Shown here: piece by piece, positions 1-8,130 of the stretch
Position numbering within the stretch: position 1 is the first letter of the stretch
How the letters are laid out: every line of letters starts with the position of its first letter
Origin: Micromonospora terminaliae
GTDB lineage: Bacteria > Actinomycetota > Actinomycetes > Mycobacteriales > Micromonosporaceae
Direction: 5' to 3'
Length of the DNA stretch: 64,000 nucleotides
NCBI RefSeq assembly: GCF_009671205.1
Contig: NZ_CP045309.1
Span: 2,480,001 to 2,544,000 of the forward strand
Program-made: the position numbers and the translations under genes
The notes under the pieces: model-generated
Database searches by the model: none
Told to the model about the DNA's origin: nothing
The model's input: only the letters and a program-made list of their open reading frames with translations

Positions 1-704
1 ACGCTGTAGACCCCTCCGCCGAAGGGCCGGAGCCAGAATCGCGCCTGGATCCCGCGGAGTTCGGCGGCCTTGGCGGCGATCTCCTCCGGCGGCACACCGA
101 CCTCCATCTCGCCCATCAGCGTCTCGGTCCGCGAGGGCTCGCCGGGGAAGCCGACGCCGAGCAGTTTGCGTACCGTGCTGCGCGCGCCGTCACAGCCGAC
201 GAGGTACCGCGCACGCAGCCGTTCCCCGTCGGCCAGCTCGACGGTCACACCGTCGTCGTCCTGCGCGAGACCGGCGACCGCGGCGCCGTGCCGGACCTGC
301 GCGCCCAGTTCGAGCGCATGGTCTTCGAGCAGCTGGACGATGACCGGCTGCGGGATGCCCAGCAGATAGGCGTACGGCGAATCCGGGCCCTCGGGCGCGG
401 GCTTGTTGATGGCGGCGAAGAAGCCGGCGGCCGGGCGCTGTCTCCCACGTTCGCGGACGCGCTCCAGCAGCCCGCGCATCGCCAGCAGCTCGATACTGCG
501 GATGTGCAGGCCGACGATGCGGATGAACGACGCGGGCTCGGTTTCCTGCTCCAGGACGAGGACCCGTACGTCGTGCAGCCGCAGTTCGGCGGCCAGCATC
601 GCGCCGGTCGGCCCGCAGCCGGCGATGATCACGTCGTACGCGAGGGGCGCCCGGCCCGCGCCGGAGGTTGGCGACGGTTCGGCGGTGAACTGCAGAGAGC
701 GCAC
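1..704 (-). CDS. FAD-dependent aromatic-ring monooxygenase, C-terminus outside window
   Basis: Flavoprotein of the PheA/TfdB (FAD_binding_3) class, which hydroxylates aromatic or polyketide substrates with NAD(P)H and O2. The dinucleotide-binding motif GCGPTG lies at about residues 29-34, and the second FAD/NADPH motif (VGCDGARSTVR) at about residue 170. The GTG start at 704 has an AAGG eight bases upstream. About 234 residues are visible; family members run to 480-550, so more than half the protein lies beyond the left edge. The roughly 20 residues before the Rossmann strand are a short non-conserved extension. The substrate cannot be told from this part. Confidence 0.85.
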   Translation of the reverse strand, partial: MRSLQFTAEPSPTSGAGRAPLAYDVIIAGCGPTGAMLAAELRLHDVRVLVLEQETEPASFIRIVGLHIRSIELLAMRGLLERVRERGRQRPAAGFFAAINKPAPEGPDSPYAYLLGIPQPVIVQLLEDHALELGAQVRHGAAVAGLAQDDDGVTVELADGERLRARYLVGCDGARSTVRKLLGVGFPGEPSRTETLMGEMEVGVPPEEIAAKAAELRGIQARFWLRPFGGGVYS

Positions 705-749
705 AGGTGTTGCCTTTCGGGAGTGCCTTGACGGCGCTCCCGGCGACAC

Positions 750-809
750 CTAGGTCGATCGCCCGGCCGTGACGGGAAGGGGGAGCACCCACATCGGTAC
801 AGCGGTCAT
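750..809 (-). CDS. possible 19-residue leader peptide upstream of the monooxygenase
   Basis: A strong Shine-Dalgarno (GAGGAGGT) stands seven bases before an ATG that opens a 19-codon frame, MTAVPMWVLPLPVTAGRST, ending in TAG 45 bases before the monooxygenase start. The ribosome site is better than that of the monooxygenase itself. It has no run of one amino acid that would suggest classical attenuation. It could be a translated leader or a chance frame in the 5' untranslated region. Confidence 0.35.
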   Translation of the reverse strand: MTAVPMWVLPLPVTAGRST

Positions 810-1054
810 GGGTCTCACCTCCTCGGGCGGTGTCACGGGCATCTGCAAGTTACAAGTCCCGGCGTCGCCGGTCCAGTCTCTTTTCACCGCCCCCTCAGCA
901 ACGGATTACCTGATTACCGGTAACGCCAATCCGATAATCAAGACGGACAAAACGCACATAGCGGTGGCACACCATAATGACAGTTATGTGCGTATGGGAT
1001 GAGCCTGAGGCGGCCGCCTACGCCTGACGGCTCGCCCGGGCCGCGGCGACGGGT
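810..1054 (-). promoter_or_regulatory. AT-rich control region of the monooxygenase, with palindrome TTACCGGTAA
   Basis: This stretch holds no convincing gene. Bases 898-990 are markedly AT-rich for this genome. They contain a perfect 10-base palindrome TTACCGGTAA at 914-923, preceded by a direct repeat of GATTACC. It lies upstream of the leftward monooxygenase gene, so it is the natural place for its promoter and operator. The regulator is not in the window. Confidence 0.45.
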
Positions 1055-1534
1055 TCACTGGCCCAGGCGGCAGTGTGGCAGCGAGTGGGACGGCGCCCTC
1101 CGGGCGCGGGCGTTGTTCTCGGCGAGCGCCACGTCGAGGAACGCCCCGACACCGACCTCGGTGGCGTCGGCGAGCCGGGCGATGAGCAGCAGCCGCCGCC
1201 GCAGCGCCTCCGGCTCGGCGCTGTGCGCCGGTCGCCGGCCGCCGGGGTACGGCGACGCCCGGCGCGGCCGGGCCGCCGTGCCGGCGGGCTCGTTGTCGTC
1301 GAGCTGGGCCGCCAGCAGCGGCCAGACGTCCTGGCCCTCCGGGTCGAGCTCCTCGACGAGGAGCGCGGCGGTGTCGCCGAGGACGTGGTACGCCCACGGG
1401 TGCGGCAGCCGGGCCAGCCGGTCGACCGCGGCGTCGACGCCGGCCAGGTCCGACTCGTCGGCCGCCCGCACCCCGGTCACCACGGCGTTCCACAGCTCCT
1501 GTTCCGCCGGGGTCGGCGGGTGCCACATCGCCAT
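1055..1534 (-). CDS. hypothetical protein, 159 residues
   Basis: I do not recognise a family. The ATG at 1534 was chosen because GGAG lies five bases upstream; an upstream in-frame ATG at 1621 lacks a site. The first half is acidic and helical (NAVVTGVRAADESDLAGVDAAV, shown here only in part by its pattern of alternating acidic and small residues), which resembles a small repeat-like helical protein. The second half is Pro/Arg-rich and then helical again. There is no signal peptide or membrane segment, so it is probably cytoplasmic. It is transcribed alone. Confidence 0.6.
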   Translation of the reverse strand: MAMWHPPTPAEQELWNAVVTGVRAADESDLAGVDAAVDRLARLPHPWAYHVLGDTAALLVEELDPEGQDVWPLLAAQLDDNEPAGTAARPRRASPYPGGRRPAHSAEPEALRRRLLLIARLADATEVGVGAFLDVALAENNARARRAPSHSLPHCRLGQ

Positions 1535-1722
1535 CTTCGCTCCGCTTCTGACCTGCGAGGGGTCCGGCGTCGTGAGTTCCGCGGCGGCCGGTGTGCCGCC
1601 CGGGTCGGGGGTGGCCGGCACGGGCCCGTAGGAGGGCGAGACCCGTGCCGGCCGCGGTGATCACCCCAATCACCGCCTTCGCGCCGCCGCGGGCGGCCGG
1701 CCCGCGGTGACGTGTCTCCGGT

Positions 1723-1752
1723 GGCGGGCGGACCCCGGTCGGGGCGCCCGCC
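1723..1752 (-). terminator. hairpin downstream of the three-domain envelope operon
   Basis: Arms GGCGGGC (1723-1729) and GCCCGCC (1746-1752) pair perfectly and enclose a smaller CCCC/GGGG stem. It lies 67 bases past the stop of the leftward gene ending at 1819. A second GC-rich inverted repeat lies at 1690-1706. No U-tract follows, which is usual in actinomycetes. The rest of 1535-1818 shows only AT-rich bases near 1755-1815 and no gene. Confidence 0.45.
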
Positions 1753-1818
1753 ATCATGCGTCAAGTATGCGACAAATTGGACGAGTTATTACGATTCGAA
1801 TGTTCGTGTCGCACGTGT

Positions 1819-4800
1819 TCACGTCCTCACGGTGGTCGGTTCGCGCTCCACGGTGGTGGGACGCGCCAGGGGCGGGTGCCCCGCCTGCTGCGCAGCCGTA
1901 CGCCGGGGCCAGGGCAGCAGTCGTGGTGGGCGCCGGGCGCTGAGGTCCTCGATCCAGCCGAGGGCCAGCACCAGGCCGATGATCAGCACGAGGGCCATCG
2001 CCAGGTAACCCACCTGGCCGAGCCGCCAGAGGCCGATGCGGTCGCCCACGGCGAAGCAGACGGCGATGGCGGCGTTGTGCCAGAGGTAGATGGTCAGCGC
2101 ACGGCTGTTCAGGGCGGTCACCAGCCGGTCCAGCGGCCGTACCCGGGACAGCCAGCCCATCGGCGGCGCGAAGCGCAGCAGCACCAGCACGAACCCGAGC
2201 GACCAGAACGCCTGCGCCACCGGGATGTCGTTGAGATCGGGGCCCGCACCGGGATGCGTGACCAGCCAGCCGACCGCCACCCCCAGGCAGAGCACCGCCA
2301 GGCCCAGCAGCGCCGGCAGCCGGATCCGCCCCAGCCGGCGGTCGTGGTGGGCGAAGCCCACCAGCCAGCAGGCGGCGAACGTGACCAGGTCGGTCAGTAC
2401 CGACTCCACCGGCCCGTCGAACCCGGGCGCCGCGGTCTGGAGCAGCACCACGCCGGCCAGCGGCACGGCCACCGACCACAGCGGCCACCGCCGGTGCAGC
2501 GCCACCATCGCGGGGGAGAGCAGCACCAGCCAGAGGTACGTCACCAGGTACCAGAGCACTCCGGTCACGTCCGCCGCCCACTGGCTGCCCGGCGGCTGCA
2601 CCAGTGGCACCGCCCAGCTCAGCAGCGCCGGCCAGGCGGGCCGGTCGGACCAGCCGTGCCAGATCATCAGCGGCAGGAGCACGAGGGCCAGGGCCCACAG
2701 TCCCGGCAGCAGGCGGCGCAGCCGGCCGCTGACCGCCCGCTCCGGCGTACGGTCCAGGGAGCGGGCCATCAGCGCGCCGCCGAGGGCGAACATCACCCCC
2801 ATGGCCGGGAACGCGAAGCTCAGCCAGGCGGCGCCGAACATGTGGTACGCGATGACCCGGCCGAGCGCGAGGGCTCGCAGCGTGTCGAACCAGCGGTCCC
2901 GGCCCGGCCGCGCCCCGCCGCCCGGCGGCACGGATGCCTTCTCGGCCACCTCACCGGCCCGCTTGACCCGGCGCCAGCCCAGCCGCGCCCCGGTCAGTGC
3001 GGTGACCATGGACCGGGCCAGCACCAGGTACATGAGCTGGCGGTAGGCGAACTGCTGGATGGGCAGGGCGAGCAGCGGGCGCAGCGGCTCCCGGTCCAGT
3101 TTGAAGGCGACCGCCGCGGTGAGCAGCTGGATGGCCAGCATGACCAGCCAGGCCACCGCCGTCTTCGTGGTGTCCAGGAAGAACAGTCCGTAGACGGCGA
3201 GCAGGTCGAGCACGGGCCCGAGCAGCGGGAGCAGCACCCCGAACAGGGCGAGCATGGGCAGCCCGAAGCGGCCGAAGCGGGCCCCGGCCCCGCGGTCGCG
3301 CACGGCGCCACGGTGCTTCCACATGGACTGGAGGGTGCCGTAGCTCCAGCGGTAGCGCTGCCGCCACAGGTCGCCCACCGAGGCGGGCGCCTCCGTCCAG
3401 GCCCGGGCCCGGTCCTGGTACACCACGCGCCAGCCGGCGCGCAGGACCGCCATGGTGACGTCGGTGTCCTCGGCCAGGGTGTCGCCGCTCATCCCGCCGA
3501 CCTCGGTCAGCGCGCGCCGGCGGAAGGCGCCGATCGCGCCGGGCACGGTGGGGATGCAGCCGAGCTTCTCGTAGAACCGGCGGTCCAGGCTGAAACCGAT
3601 GACGTACTCGATGTGCTGCCACTGGCCGAGCAGCCGGTGCCGGTTGGCGACCTTGACGTTGCCGGCCACCGCGCCGATGCGCGGGTCGGTGAACGGTTCG
3701 ACGAGCCGCCGGATCGCGTCCGGCTCGAACACGGTGTCCGCGTCGACGGTGACGATGATCTCGTGCGAGGCGTACAGGAGTCCGGTGTTGAGGGCGGTCG
3801 CCTTGCCGCCGTTGGGTTTGCGGATCACCCGGACGCCGGGCAGGCCGAGGGAGTCGACGAGGTCGGCGGTGCCGTCGGTCGAGCCGTCGTCGACGACGAT
3901 CACCTCGATGCCGTGGTGGTCGTTGGCGACCAGGGACCGGACGGTGGCGACGATGCCGGCCCGCTCGTTGTATGCGGGAACGATGACCGAGACCGGCGAG
4001 GTGGTCACCCCCCAGGGCCAGCGGTGCGCCCGCCGGCGCCGGGCCAGCCGGCGGGCCAGCAGGAGCAGCAGCAGCGTACGGGTCAGCATGAGCAGCCCGA
4101 CGACCACGAAGAGCAGGGCGAGGCCGCGCAGGATCCCGTCGGCCAGCCGGATCGCCCAGGTGAGCGGGGCGGCCCGCCAGCGGTCCGCGGTGGAGGCCGG
4201 GAGGTTGCCGGCGTACGCGGCCGCCTCCGGCCGGGCCCGGTTCACGCCGCCGCTGATCGTGGTGAAGGTGTAGCCGCGGGAGCGCATCAGCGGGATGTAC
4301 CGGTCCAGGGCCGCGAGGGTCTGCGCGCGGTCCCCGCCGGCGTCGTGCAGCAGCACCACGGCGCCCGCGTCGCCGGTCGGCGTCAGGTTCCGCACGATGG
4401 TGTCGACGCCCGGCCGGGCCCAGTCCTCGCCGTCGAGGTCGTTGACCACGGTCAGGTAGCCCTGCCCGGCGGCCCGCCGGATCACCGGCCAGTTGGCGTC
4501 GTCGACGGCGCTGGGCACCGACGAGTAGGGGAAGCGCAGCAGGCTGGTGCGGACCCCGGTGGCGTGCACGATGGCCATCTGGGTCTGCGCGTACTCCATG
4601 CGCTGCCGCCAGGCGGGCAGCAGGCTGACGTCGGGGTGGGTGAAGGTGTGCACGCCCAGTTCATGGCCCTCGGTCACGACGCGGCGGGCCAGGTCCGGGT
4701 GGCGGGCCACCTCCGACCCGATGACGAAGAAGGTGGCCGGGGCGTGGTGCCGGCGCAGCAGGTCGAGGACCCGGGGGGTCCAGGTCGGGTCGGGACCGTC

Positions 4801-5046
4801 GTCGAAGGTGAGGGCGATGGCCCGCGGGGGCATCCGGTAGGTGCGGGGTTGGTCTCCCCGCGCGTCGAGCAGTGGGCCGCCGCCCAGGATCTCGCTGGGC
4901 ACGGTGACCTGGTCCTCGGCCTCGCGGACGTGGTCGGGGCGGAAGCTGGCGTTCGCGTACGCCTCGACCAGCAGCACGGACCCGACGACCAGGGCCAGCG
5001 AGGCGACGACGAACCGGCCGGCGGTGCGACGCTTCGGAAGGGTCAT
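1819..5046 (-). CDS. trifunctional NodB deacetylase / GT2 glycosyltransferase / acyltransferase-3 membrane protein
   Basis: A 1075-residue chain with three enzyme domains in order. After a membrane anchor (about 11-29) comes a NodB polysaccharide deacetylase with the metal-binding TFDDG (80-84), H133 and H137 and RFPYSS (171-176). After a membrane segment near 307-330 comes a processive GT2 synthase with D386/D387, DAD (435-437), ED (526-527) and QRYRW (563-567), as in chitin and hyaluronan synthases and NodC. From about 718 there is an acyltransferase-3 (OafA/NodX-like) domain with H735 and many membrane spans. The expected role is synthesis, N-deacetylation and acylation of a beta-linked N-acetylhexosamine polymer at the membrane. 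The ATG at 5046 overlaps the preceding gene by four bases. Confidence 0.88.
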   Translation of the reverse strand: MTLPKRRTAGRFVVASLALVVGSVLLVEAYANASFRPDHVREAEDQVTVPSEILGGGPLLDARGDQPRTYRMPPRAIALTFDDGPDPTWTPRVLDLLRRHHAPATFFVIGSEVARHPDLARRVVTEGHELGVHTFTHPDVSLLPAWRQRMEYAQTQMAIVHATGVRTSLLRFPYSSVPSAVDDANWPVIRRAAGQGYLTVVNDLDGEDWARPGVDTIVRNLTPTGDAGAVVLLHDAGGDRAQTLAALDRYIPLMRSRGYTFTTISGGVNRARPEAAAYAGNLPASTADRWRAAPLTWAIRLADGILRGLALLFVVVGLLMLTRTLLLLLLARRLARRRRAHRWPWGVTTSPVSVIVPAYNERAGIVATVRSLVANDHHGIEVIVVDDGSTDGTADLVDSLGLPGVRVIRKPNGGKATALNTGLLYASHEIIVTVDADTVFEPDAIRRLVEPFTDPRIGAVAGNVKVANRHRLLGQWQHIEYVIGFSLDRRFYEKLGCIPTVPGAIGAFRRRALTEVGGMSGDTLAEDTDVTMAVLRAGWRVVYQDRARAWTEAPASVGDLWRQRYRWSYGTLQSMWKHRGAVRDRGAGARFGRFGLPMLALFGVLLPLLGPVLDLLAVYGLFFLDTTKTAVAWLVMLAIQLLTAAVAFKLDREPLRPLLALPIQQFAYRQLMYLVLARSMVTALTGARLGWRRVKRAGEVAEKASVPPGGGARPGRDRWFDTLRALALGRVIAYHMFGAAWLSFAFPAMGVMFALGGALMARSLDRTPERAVSGRLRRLLPGLWALALVLLPLMIWHGWSDRPAWPALLSWAVPLVQPPGSQWAADVTGVLWYLVTYLWLVLLSPAMVALHRRWPLWSVAVPLAGVVLLQTAAPGFDGPVESVLTDLVTFAACWLVGFAHHDRRLGRIRLPALLGLAVLCLGVAVGWLVTHPGAGPDLNDIPVAQAFWSLGFVLVLLRFAPPMGWLSRVRPLDRLVTALNSRALTIYLWHNAAIAVCFAVGDRIGLWRLGQVGYLAMALVLIIGLVLALGWIEDLSARRPPRLLPWPRRTAAQQAGHPPLARPTTVEREPTTVRT

Positions 5047-5609
5047 CCGACGACCCCCGGGGCGGTGCCGGGCTCGGTGGTCGTGGACGGTGTCGGGGTG
5101 ACCGGCGGCGTCCGGTCCTCCGGCGGCGCCGGGTCCGCCGGCGTCGGCGTCGGCGACGTGGTGGGGGTGGGCCGCTCGCTCGGCGGCGCAGCGACCGGGG
5201 GCGGGTCGATCGGCCGCGGTTCCGGACGCTCGTTGCTGGCCGAGCGTTGCACGGCGGCCGGTGCCCGTCGCGGGTCCGCGGTCTTCGTCGACCGTGGAGC
5301 CGGCGACGACTGGGTCGGCGCGGGCGAGAGGGCGACGAGGGGTGGGCGGGTGGCTCCGCCGCTCGGGGCGCCGCCGACGGAGACCGGGCCGGGCAGCAGT
5401 GGCGTCGCGGGGCCCGGGAGCAGGGCGGCGGCGGCCATCGGCAGGTAGCTCAGCGAGGCCACCGCGACGAGGACGCCCGCGCGCCGGATCCGGTGCTGGC
5501 GGGCGCCCGTGGCGTCGACGAAGACCGGTCGATCGCGTCGGGGCGGGACGGTGGTGACGGGAGGATGCGGGCGGCCGGGGAGCGCGTCGAAAGAGATGCG
5601 AGAAGCCAC
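5043..5609 (-). CDS. proline-rich single-pass membrane protein, partner of the envelope enzyme
   Basis: 188 residues: a cytoplasmic N-terminus of about 42, one membrane segment at about 43-62, then an extracytoplasmic tail rich in Pro, Thr and Ala with no recognisable domain. The start is GTG at 5609 with only a weak ribosome site. Its stop overlaps the ATG of the three-domain enzyme (ATGA), so the two are translationally coupled and probably act together. The tail could span or bind the cell wall; that is an inference from composition. Confidence 0.65.
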   Translation of the reverse strand: MASRISFDALPGRPHPPVTTVPPRRDRPVFVDATGARQHRIRRAGVLVAVASLSYLPMAAAALLPGPATPLLPGPVSVGGAPSGGATRPPLVALSPAPTQSSPAPRSTKTADPRRAPAAVQRSASNERPEPRPIDPPPVAAPPSERPTPTTSPTPTPADPAPPEDRTPPVTPTPSTTTEPGTAPGVVG

Positions 5610-5767
5610 CGGCTGAGGCTATTGGGGAGCTTGTGAGTGTATGTCCCGATTCAAAAGTGAGGGCAACGGCCGACCTTTCACTATTCGCATATCCGGAACA
5701 GTAGGCACGGTCGTCGCAGACAACGCAGGAGTGCGTCGAGCGGTCAAACGGGATTAACGTCCACAAT
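5610..5767 (-). promoter_or_regulatory. AT-rich promoter region of the envelope operon
   Basis: The bases upstream of the GTG at 5609 have much lower G+C than the surrounding genes and carry no gene. This is the likely promoter of the leftward two-gene operon. I cannot assign clear -35 and -10 hexamers. Confidence 0.4.
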
Positions 5768-5807
5768 GCTCCGCGAGCCGTCCCACCAGGGAGGCGGCTC
5801 GCGGAGC
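5768..5807 (-). terminator. 13-bp stem hairpin after the repeat-containing protein gene
   Basis: GCTCCGCGAGCCG (5768-5780) and CGGCTCGCGGAGC (5795-5807) pair perfectly around a 14-base loop. It lies just past the stop of the leftward gene ending at 5815, so it is a factor-independent terminator for that gene. Confidence 0.7.
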
Positions 5808-5814
5808 AGTTCGG

Positions 5815-6399
5815 TCAGGACTGCGTCCGGTCGTCGATCTCGGTGCCGGACTCCCCGGGCCGGGCGCCGATCGCCTCCTCGGCGGCGCGTCCACCGGTGC
5901 TCTCGTCGCCCAGCGTCAGGCTGCTGCGGGGCAGCCCGGACAGCCCGGCCGGATCCTGGATGTCGCCCCGCACGCCCCGGTCGTCCTCGGCGCGGTCGTC
6001 GATCTCGGTGCCGGACTCCCCGGGCCGGGCGCCGATCGCCTCCTCGGCGGCGCGCCCGCCGGTGCTCTCGTCGCCCAGCGTCAGGCTGCTGCGCGGCAGC
6101 CCGGACAGCCCGGCCGGATCCTGGGTCGGCTGGTCCGGCCAGTCGGCGGTCTGCCCGGCCGCGCCGCCGGCGGACTCCCGCCGCCCGACGCCCAGCCCGT
6201 GGTAGGCGCCCGGCACACCGGGATCACCCGGATCGGCCAGGCTCGTGTCGACCGGCCGGGCGTCCGGGTCGGCCAGCCCCGCGCGGCGCAACATGTCGAC
6301 CAGCTCGTCGTGCGGCATGCGCTCGGTGTCCGTTATTCCGGCCCCGCGCGCGATGGACCGCAGGGTGGTCAGGTCCTGATCTGCGAAGGTCTCGGCCAT
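5815..6399 (-). CDS. hypothetical protein with N-terminal SAP/LEM-like helical motif and a duplicated 55-residue tail unit
   Basis: 194 residues, start ATG at 6399 with GGAAGG seven bases upstream. Residues 1-40 read as two or three helices of the type seen in SAP, HeH or Rho N-terminal domains (LTTLRSIARGAG, then HDELVDMLRRAG), which often bind nucleic acid. The rest is acidic, Gly/Pro-rich and probably disordered. It contains two nearly identical copies of a segment running from QDPAGLSGLPRSS to GTEIDDR. The protein looks like a linker or scaffold; the function is unknown. Confidence 0.6.
   Translation of the reverse strand: MAETFADQDLTTLRSIARGAGITDTERMPHDELVDMLRRAGLADPDARPVDTSLADPGDPGVPGAYHGLGVGRRESAGGAAGQTADWPDQPTQDPAGLSGLPRSSLTLGDESTGGRAAEEAIGARPGESGTEIDDRAEDDRGVRGDIQDPAGLSGLPRSSLTLGDESTGGRAAEEAIGARPGESGTEIDDRTQS
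5828..6124. repeat. in-frame direct repeat, two 132-bp copies 165 bp apart
   Basis: Copy 1 at 5828-5959 and copy 2 at 5993-6124 differ at only a few bases. The offset of 165 bases equals 55 codons, so the duplication keeps the reading frame of the gene around it. The low divergence suggests a recent event or ongoing homogenisation. Confidence 0.9.
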
Positions 6400-6436
6400 G
6401 CCGGTGCCTTCCCGGCGCTCCGGAGAAGGAAACCTG

Positions 6437-7903
6437 TCAGGACCGTGCGCCGCCCAGTCCCAGCAGCACGGCCAGGCCGAGCGCGCTGCGCGGGGCGTAC
6501 GGGACCCGCCACAGCCCGCCGTGCGCCGCCGCGTACGCCTCGTCCCGCCACGGGTGGTCCTGTGCCGGACCACCGCCGGTGCGCAGGTCGTGCACGAGCA
6601 GCGCAGCCATCAGGGTGTTGCTGGTGGCCGGCTCGAACACCTCGATGCCGAACCGGTGCGCCCCGGCGTACGCGGCCGCGAGAGCACGGTTGCGCAGCAC
6701 CGAGCGGGTCCGGGTGGGCGGTGCCACGGTGAACGACACCGTGCTGCCGGCGTCGCGGGCCACCGCCGCCCGCCAGCGTTGCAGCCGCTTGGCCAGCGCG
6801 TAGTTCGGCCCCTGCTGCGGCACCAGGCTGTCGTTGATCCCCGGGTCGGCGCCGGGCGGGTAGTTGCGGTGCAGCAGGCGCCCGCCGGAGAGCAGCCGCA
6901 GCGACCGGCGCGCCACGCCGCGGGCCGCGTACCCGCGTTCGGCGTGGGCGACGGCCTCGGCGGGCACCGCGTACACGTCGGTGGGGGTGGCCAGGAAGGC
7001 CAACGCGGTGTCCGGGCGGCGCCGCCCCAGGTGGACGGTGAGCGCGTCGACGGCGGTGGCGACCCGGACGTTGGTCGCGCCGTCGGCGTACACGTAGTTG
7101 CCGAGCACGAGCCGGCCGTCCAGGCCGTCGAGCCAGCGGGCGGCCTGCGGCAGGCGGTGCAGCAGGTCGGCGCCGGCGCCCGCGGCGAGGGCGGCCTCGC
7201 CGCCGCCGGCGCCGGGCCGCACCGGCAGGTGCAGCCGGCCGCCGTGCCGGTGGGCGGTGCGCAGCAGGCGGCGCCAGATCTCCGGGCGGGGCAGGTCGAC
7301 GGCGACCACGTCCCCGCCCCAGCGCAGCACGGACGGCAGGGGACCCATCTCGGCGCCCGCGCCGAGCACGACGATCCGCAGGTCGCGCAGGTCCAACCAG
7401 TCCGGCTCGGCCTGCACCGCGCGGACGGCCTCCGCGCAGCTCGGCTCGATCACACCCGCGTCCACCCAGGCGTCGAGGCGGCGGCGCAGGTCGTCGCCGC
7501 GCAGGCGCTGCCCGCGGTACGGGACGGACAGCTCGCGCTCCACCGGGCCGGCGCCGGTCACCGTGGCGGTCTCCAGCGGCGGCTCCCCGTCGGGCAGCGC
7601 GAACGCCTCCTCGAGCGCCACCTCGCCACCGGCGGCGGGCAGGTAGCGCATCCGGGCGTGCAGTGCGGCGAGTCCGTCGCGGGCGATCGTGAGCGCGGCG
7701 TCCCGGGAGAGCAGGCCGGCCTCGACGAGCCGGCGGAAGTGGCTGACGTAGCCGTGCCGCCAGTCGGTCTCGTGCTCGGCCGAGCGGGCGCCGACCGGGT
7801 CCACCGCGCGCAGGGCGTCGGCGACCACCGCCCGCCCCAGCGCGGTCGTGCTGCGCCGGCCGTCGCCGGTCGCGGGGAACACCACCCCGGTCGGGCCGTC
7901 CAC
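6437..7903 (-). CDS. conserved hypothetical protein with a Rossmann-like nucleotide-binding core
   Basis: 488 residues, ATG at 7903. A glycine-rich strand-loop (VVLGAGAEMGPLPSVLRWGG) around residues 180-200 is followed 10 residues later by VVAVDLPRP, as in SAM- or NAD-binding Rossmann folds. Later segments carry NYPPGADPGINDSL and APPTRTRSVLRNR. No signal peptide or clear membrane segment is seen. I do not recognise a characterised family. It lies 37 bases upstream of the repeat-tail gene on the same strand and may be co-transcribed with it. Confidence 0.6.
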   Translation of the reverse strand: MDGPTGVVFPATGDGRRSTTALGRAVVADALRAVDPVGARSAEHETDWRHGYVSHFRRLVEAGLLSRDAALTIARDGLAALHARMRYLPAAGGEVALEEAFALPDGEPPLETATVTGAGPVERELSVPYRGQRLRGDDLRRRLDAWVDAGVIEPSCAEAVRAVQAEPDWLDLRDLRIVVLGAGAEMGPLPSVLRWGGDVVAVDLPRPEIWRRLLRTAHRHGGRLHLPVRPGAGGGEAALAAGAGADLLHRLPQAARWLDGLDGRLVLGNYVYADGATNVRVATAVDALTVHLGRRRPDTALAFLATPTDVYAVPAEAVAHAERGYAARGVARRSLRLLSGGRLLHRNYPPGADPGINDSLVPQQGPNYALAKRLQRWRAAVARDAGSTVSFTVAPPTRTRSVLRNRALAAAYAGAHRFGIEVFEPATSNTLMAALLVHDLRTGGGPAQDHPWRDEAYAAAHGGLWRVPYAPRSALGLAVLLGLGGARS

Positions 7904-8130
7904 GGCTCCACCTCCCGCTCGTCCCGGCCGCCGCCGGCCGTGGGCCCACTCTGCCGCATCGGCCGGCGCACCGCCCGCCGAGGGCCGCCCGCCGGCCCGC
8001 TCAGGTCACGGTCCGCGCACGGATCGGTCACGACGGTCGCGCTTCGGTCTCGGCTCGATCACGGCGGGATCGGCCGGTCGTGGCCCCGCGTCGATGACCA
8101 CGACCCGTCCCCCATCCCTGCGGAGGAGCC

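Noticed and set aside
1756..5448. 1230-residue open frame on the plus strand opposite the envelope enzyme gene
   Set aside because: Its Gln/Arg/Pro/His-rich composition, with no domain, is that of an antisense frame in high-G+C DNA. The minus-strand protein has three full catalytic domains.
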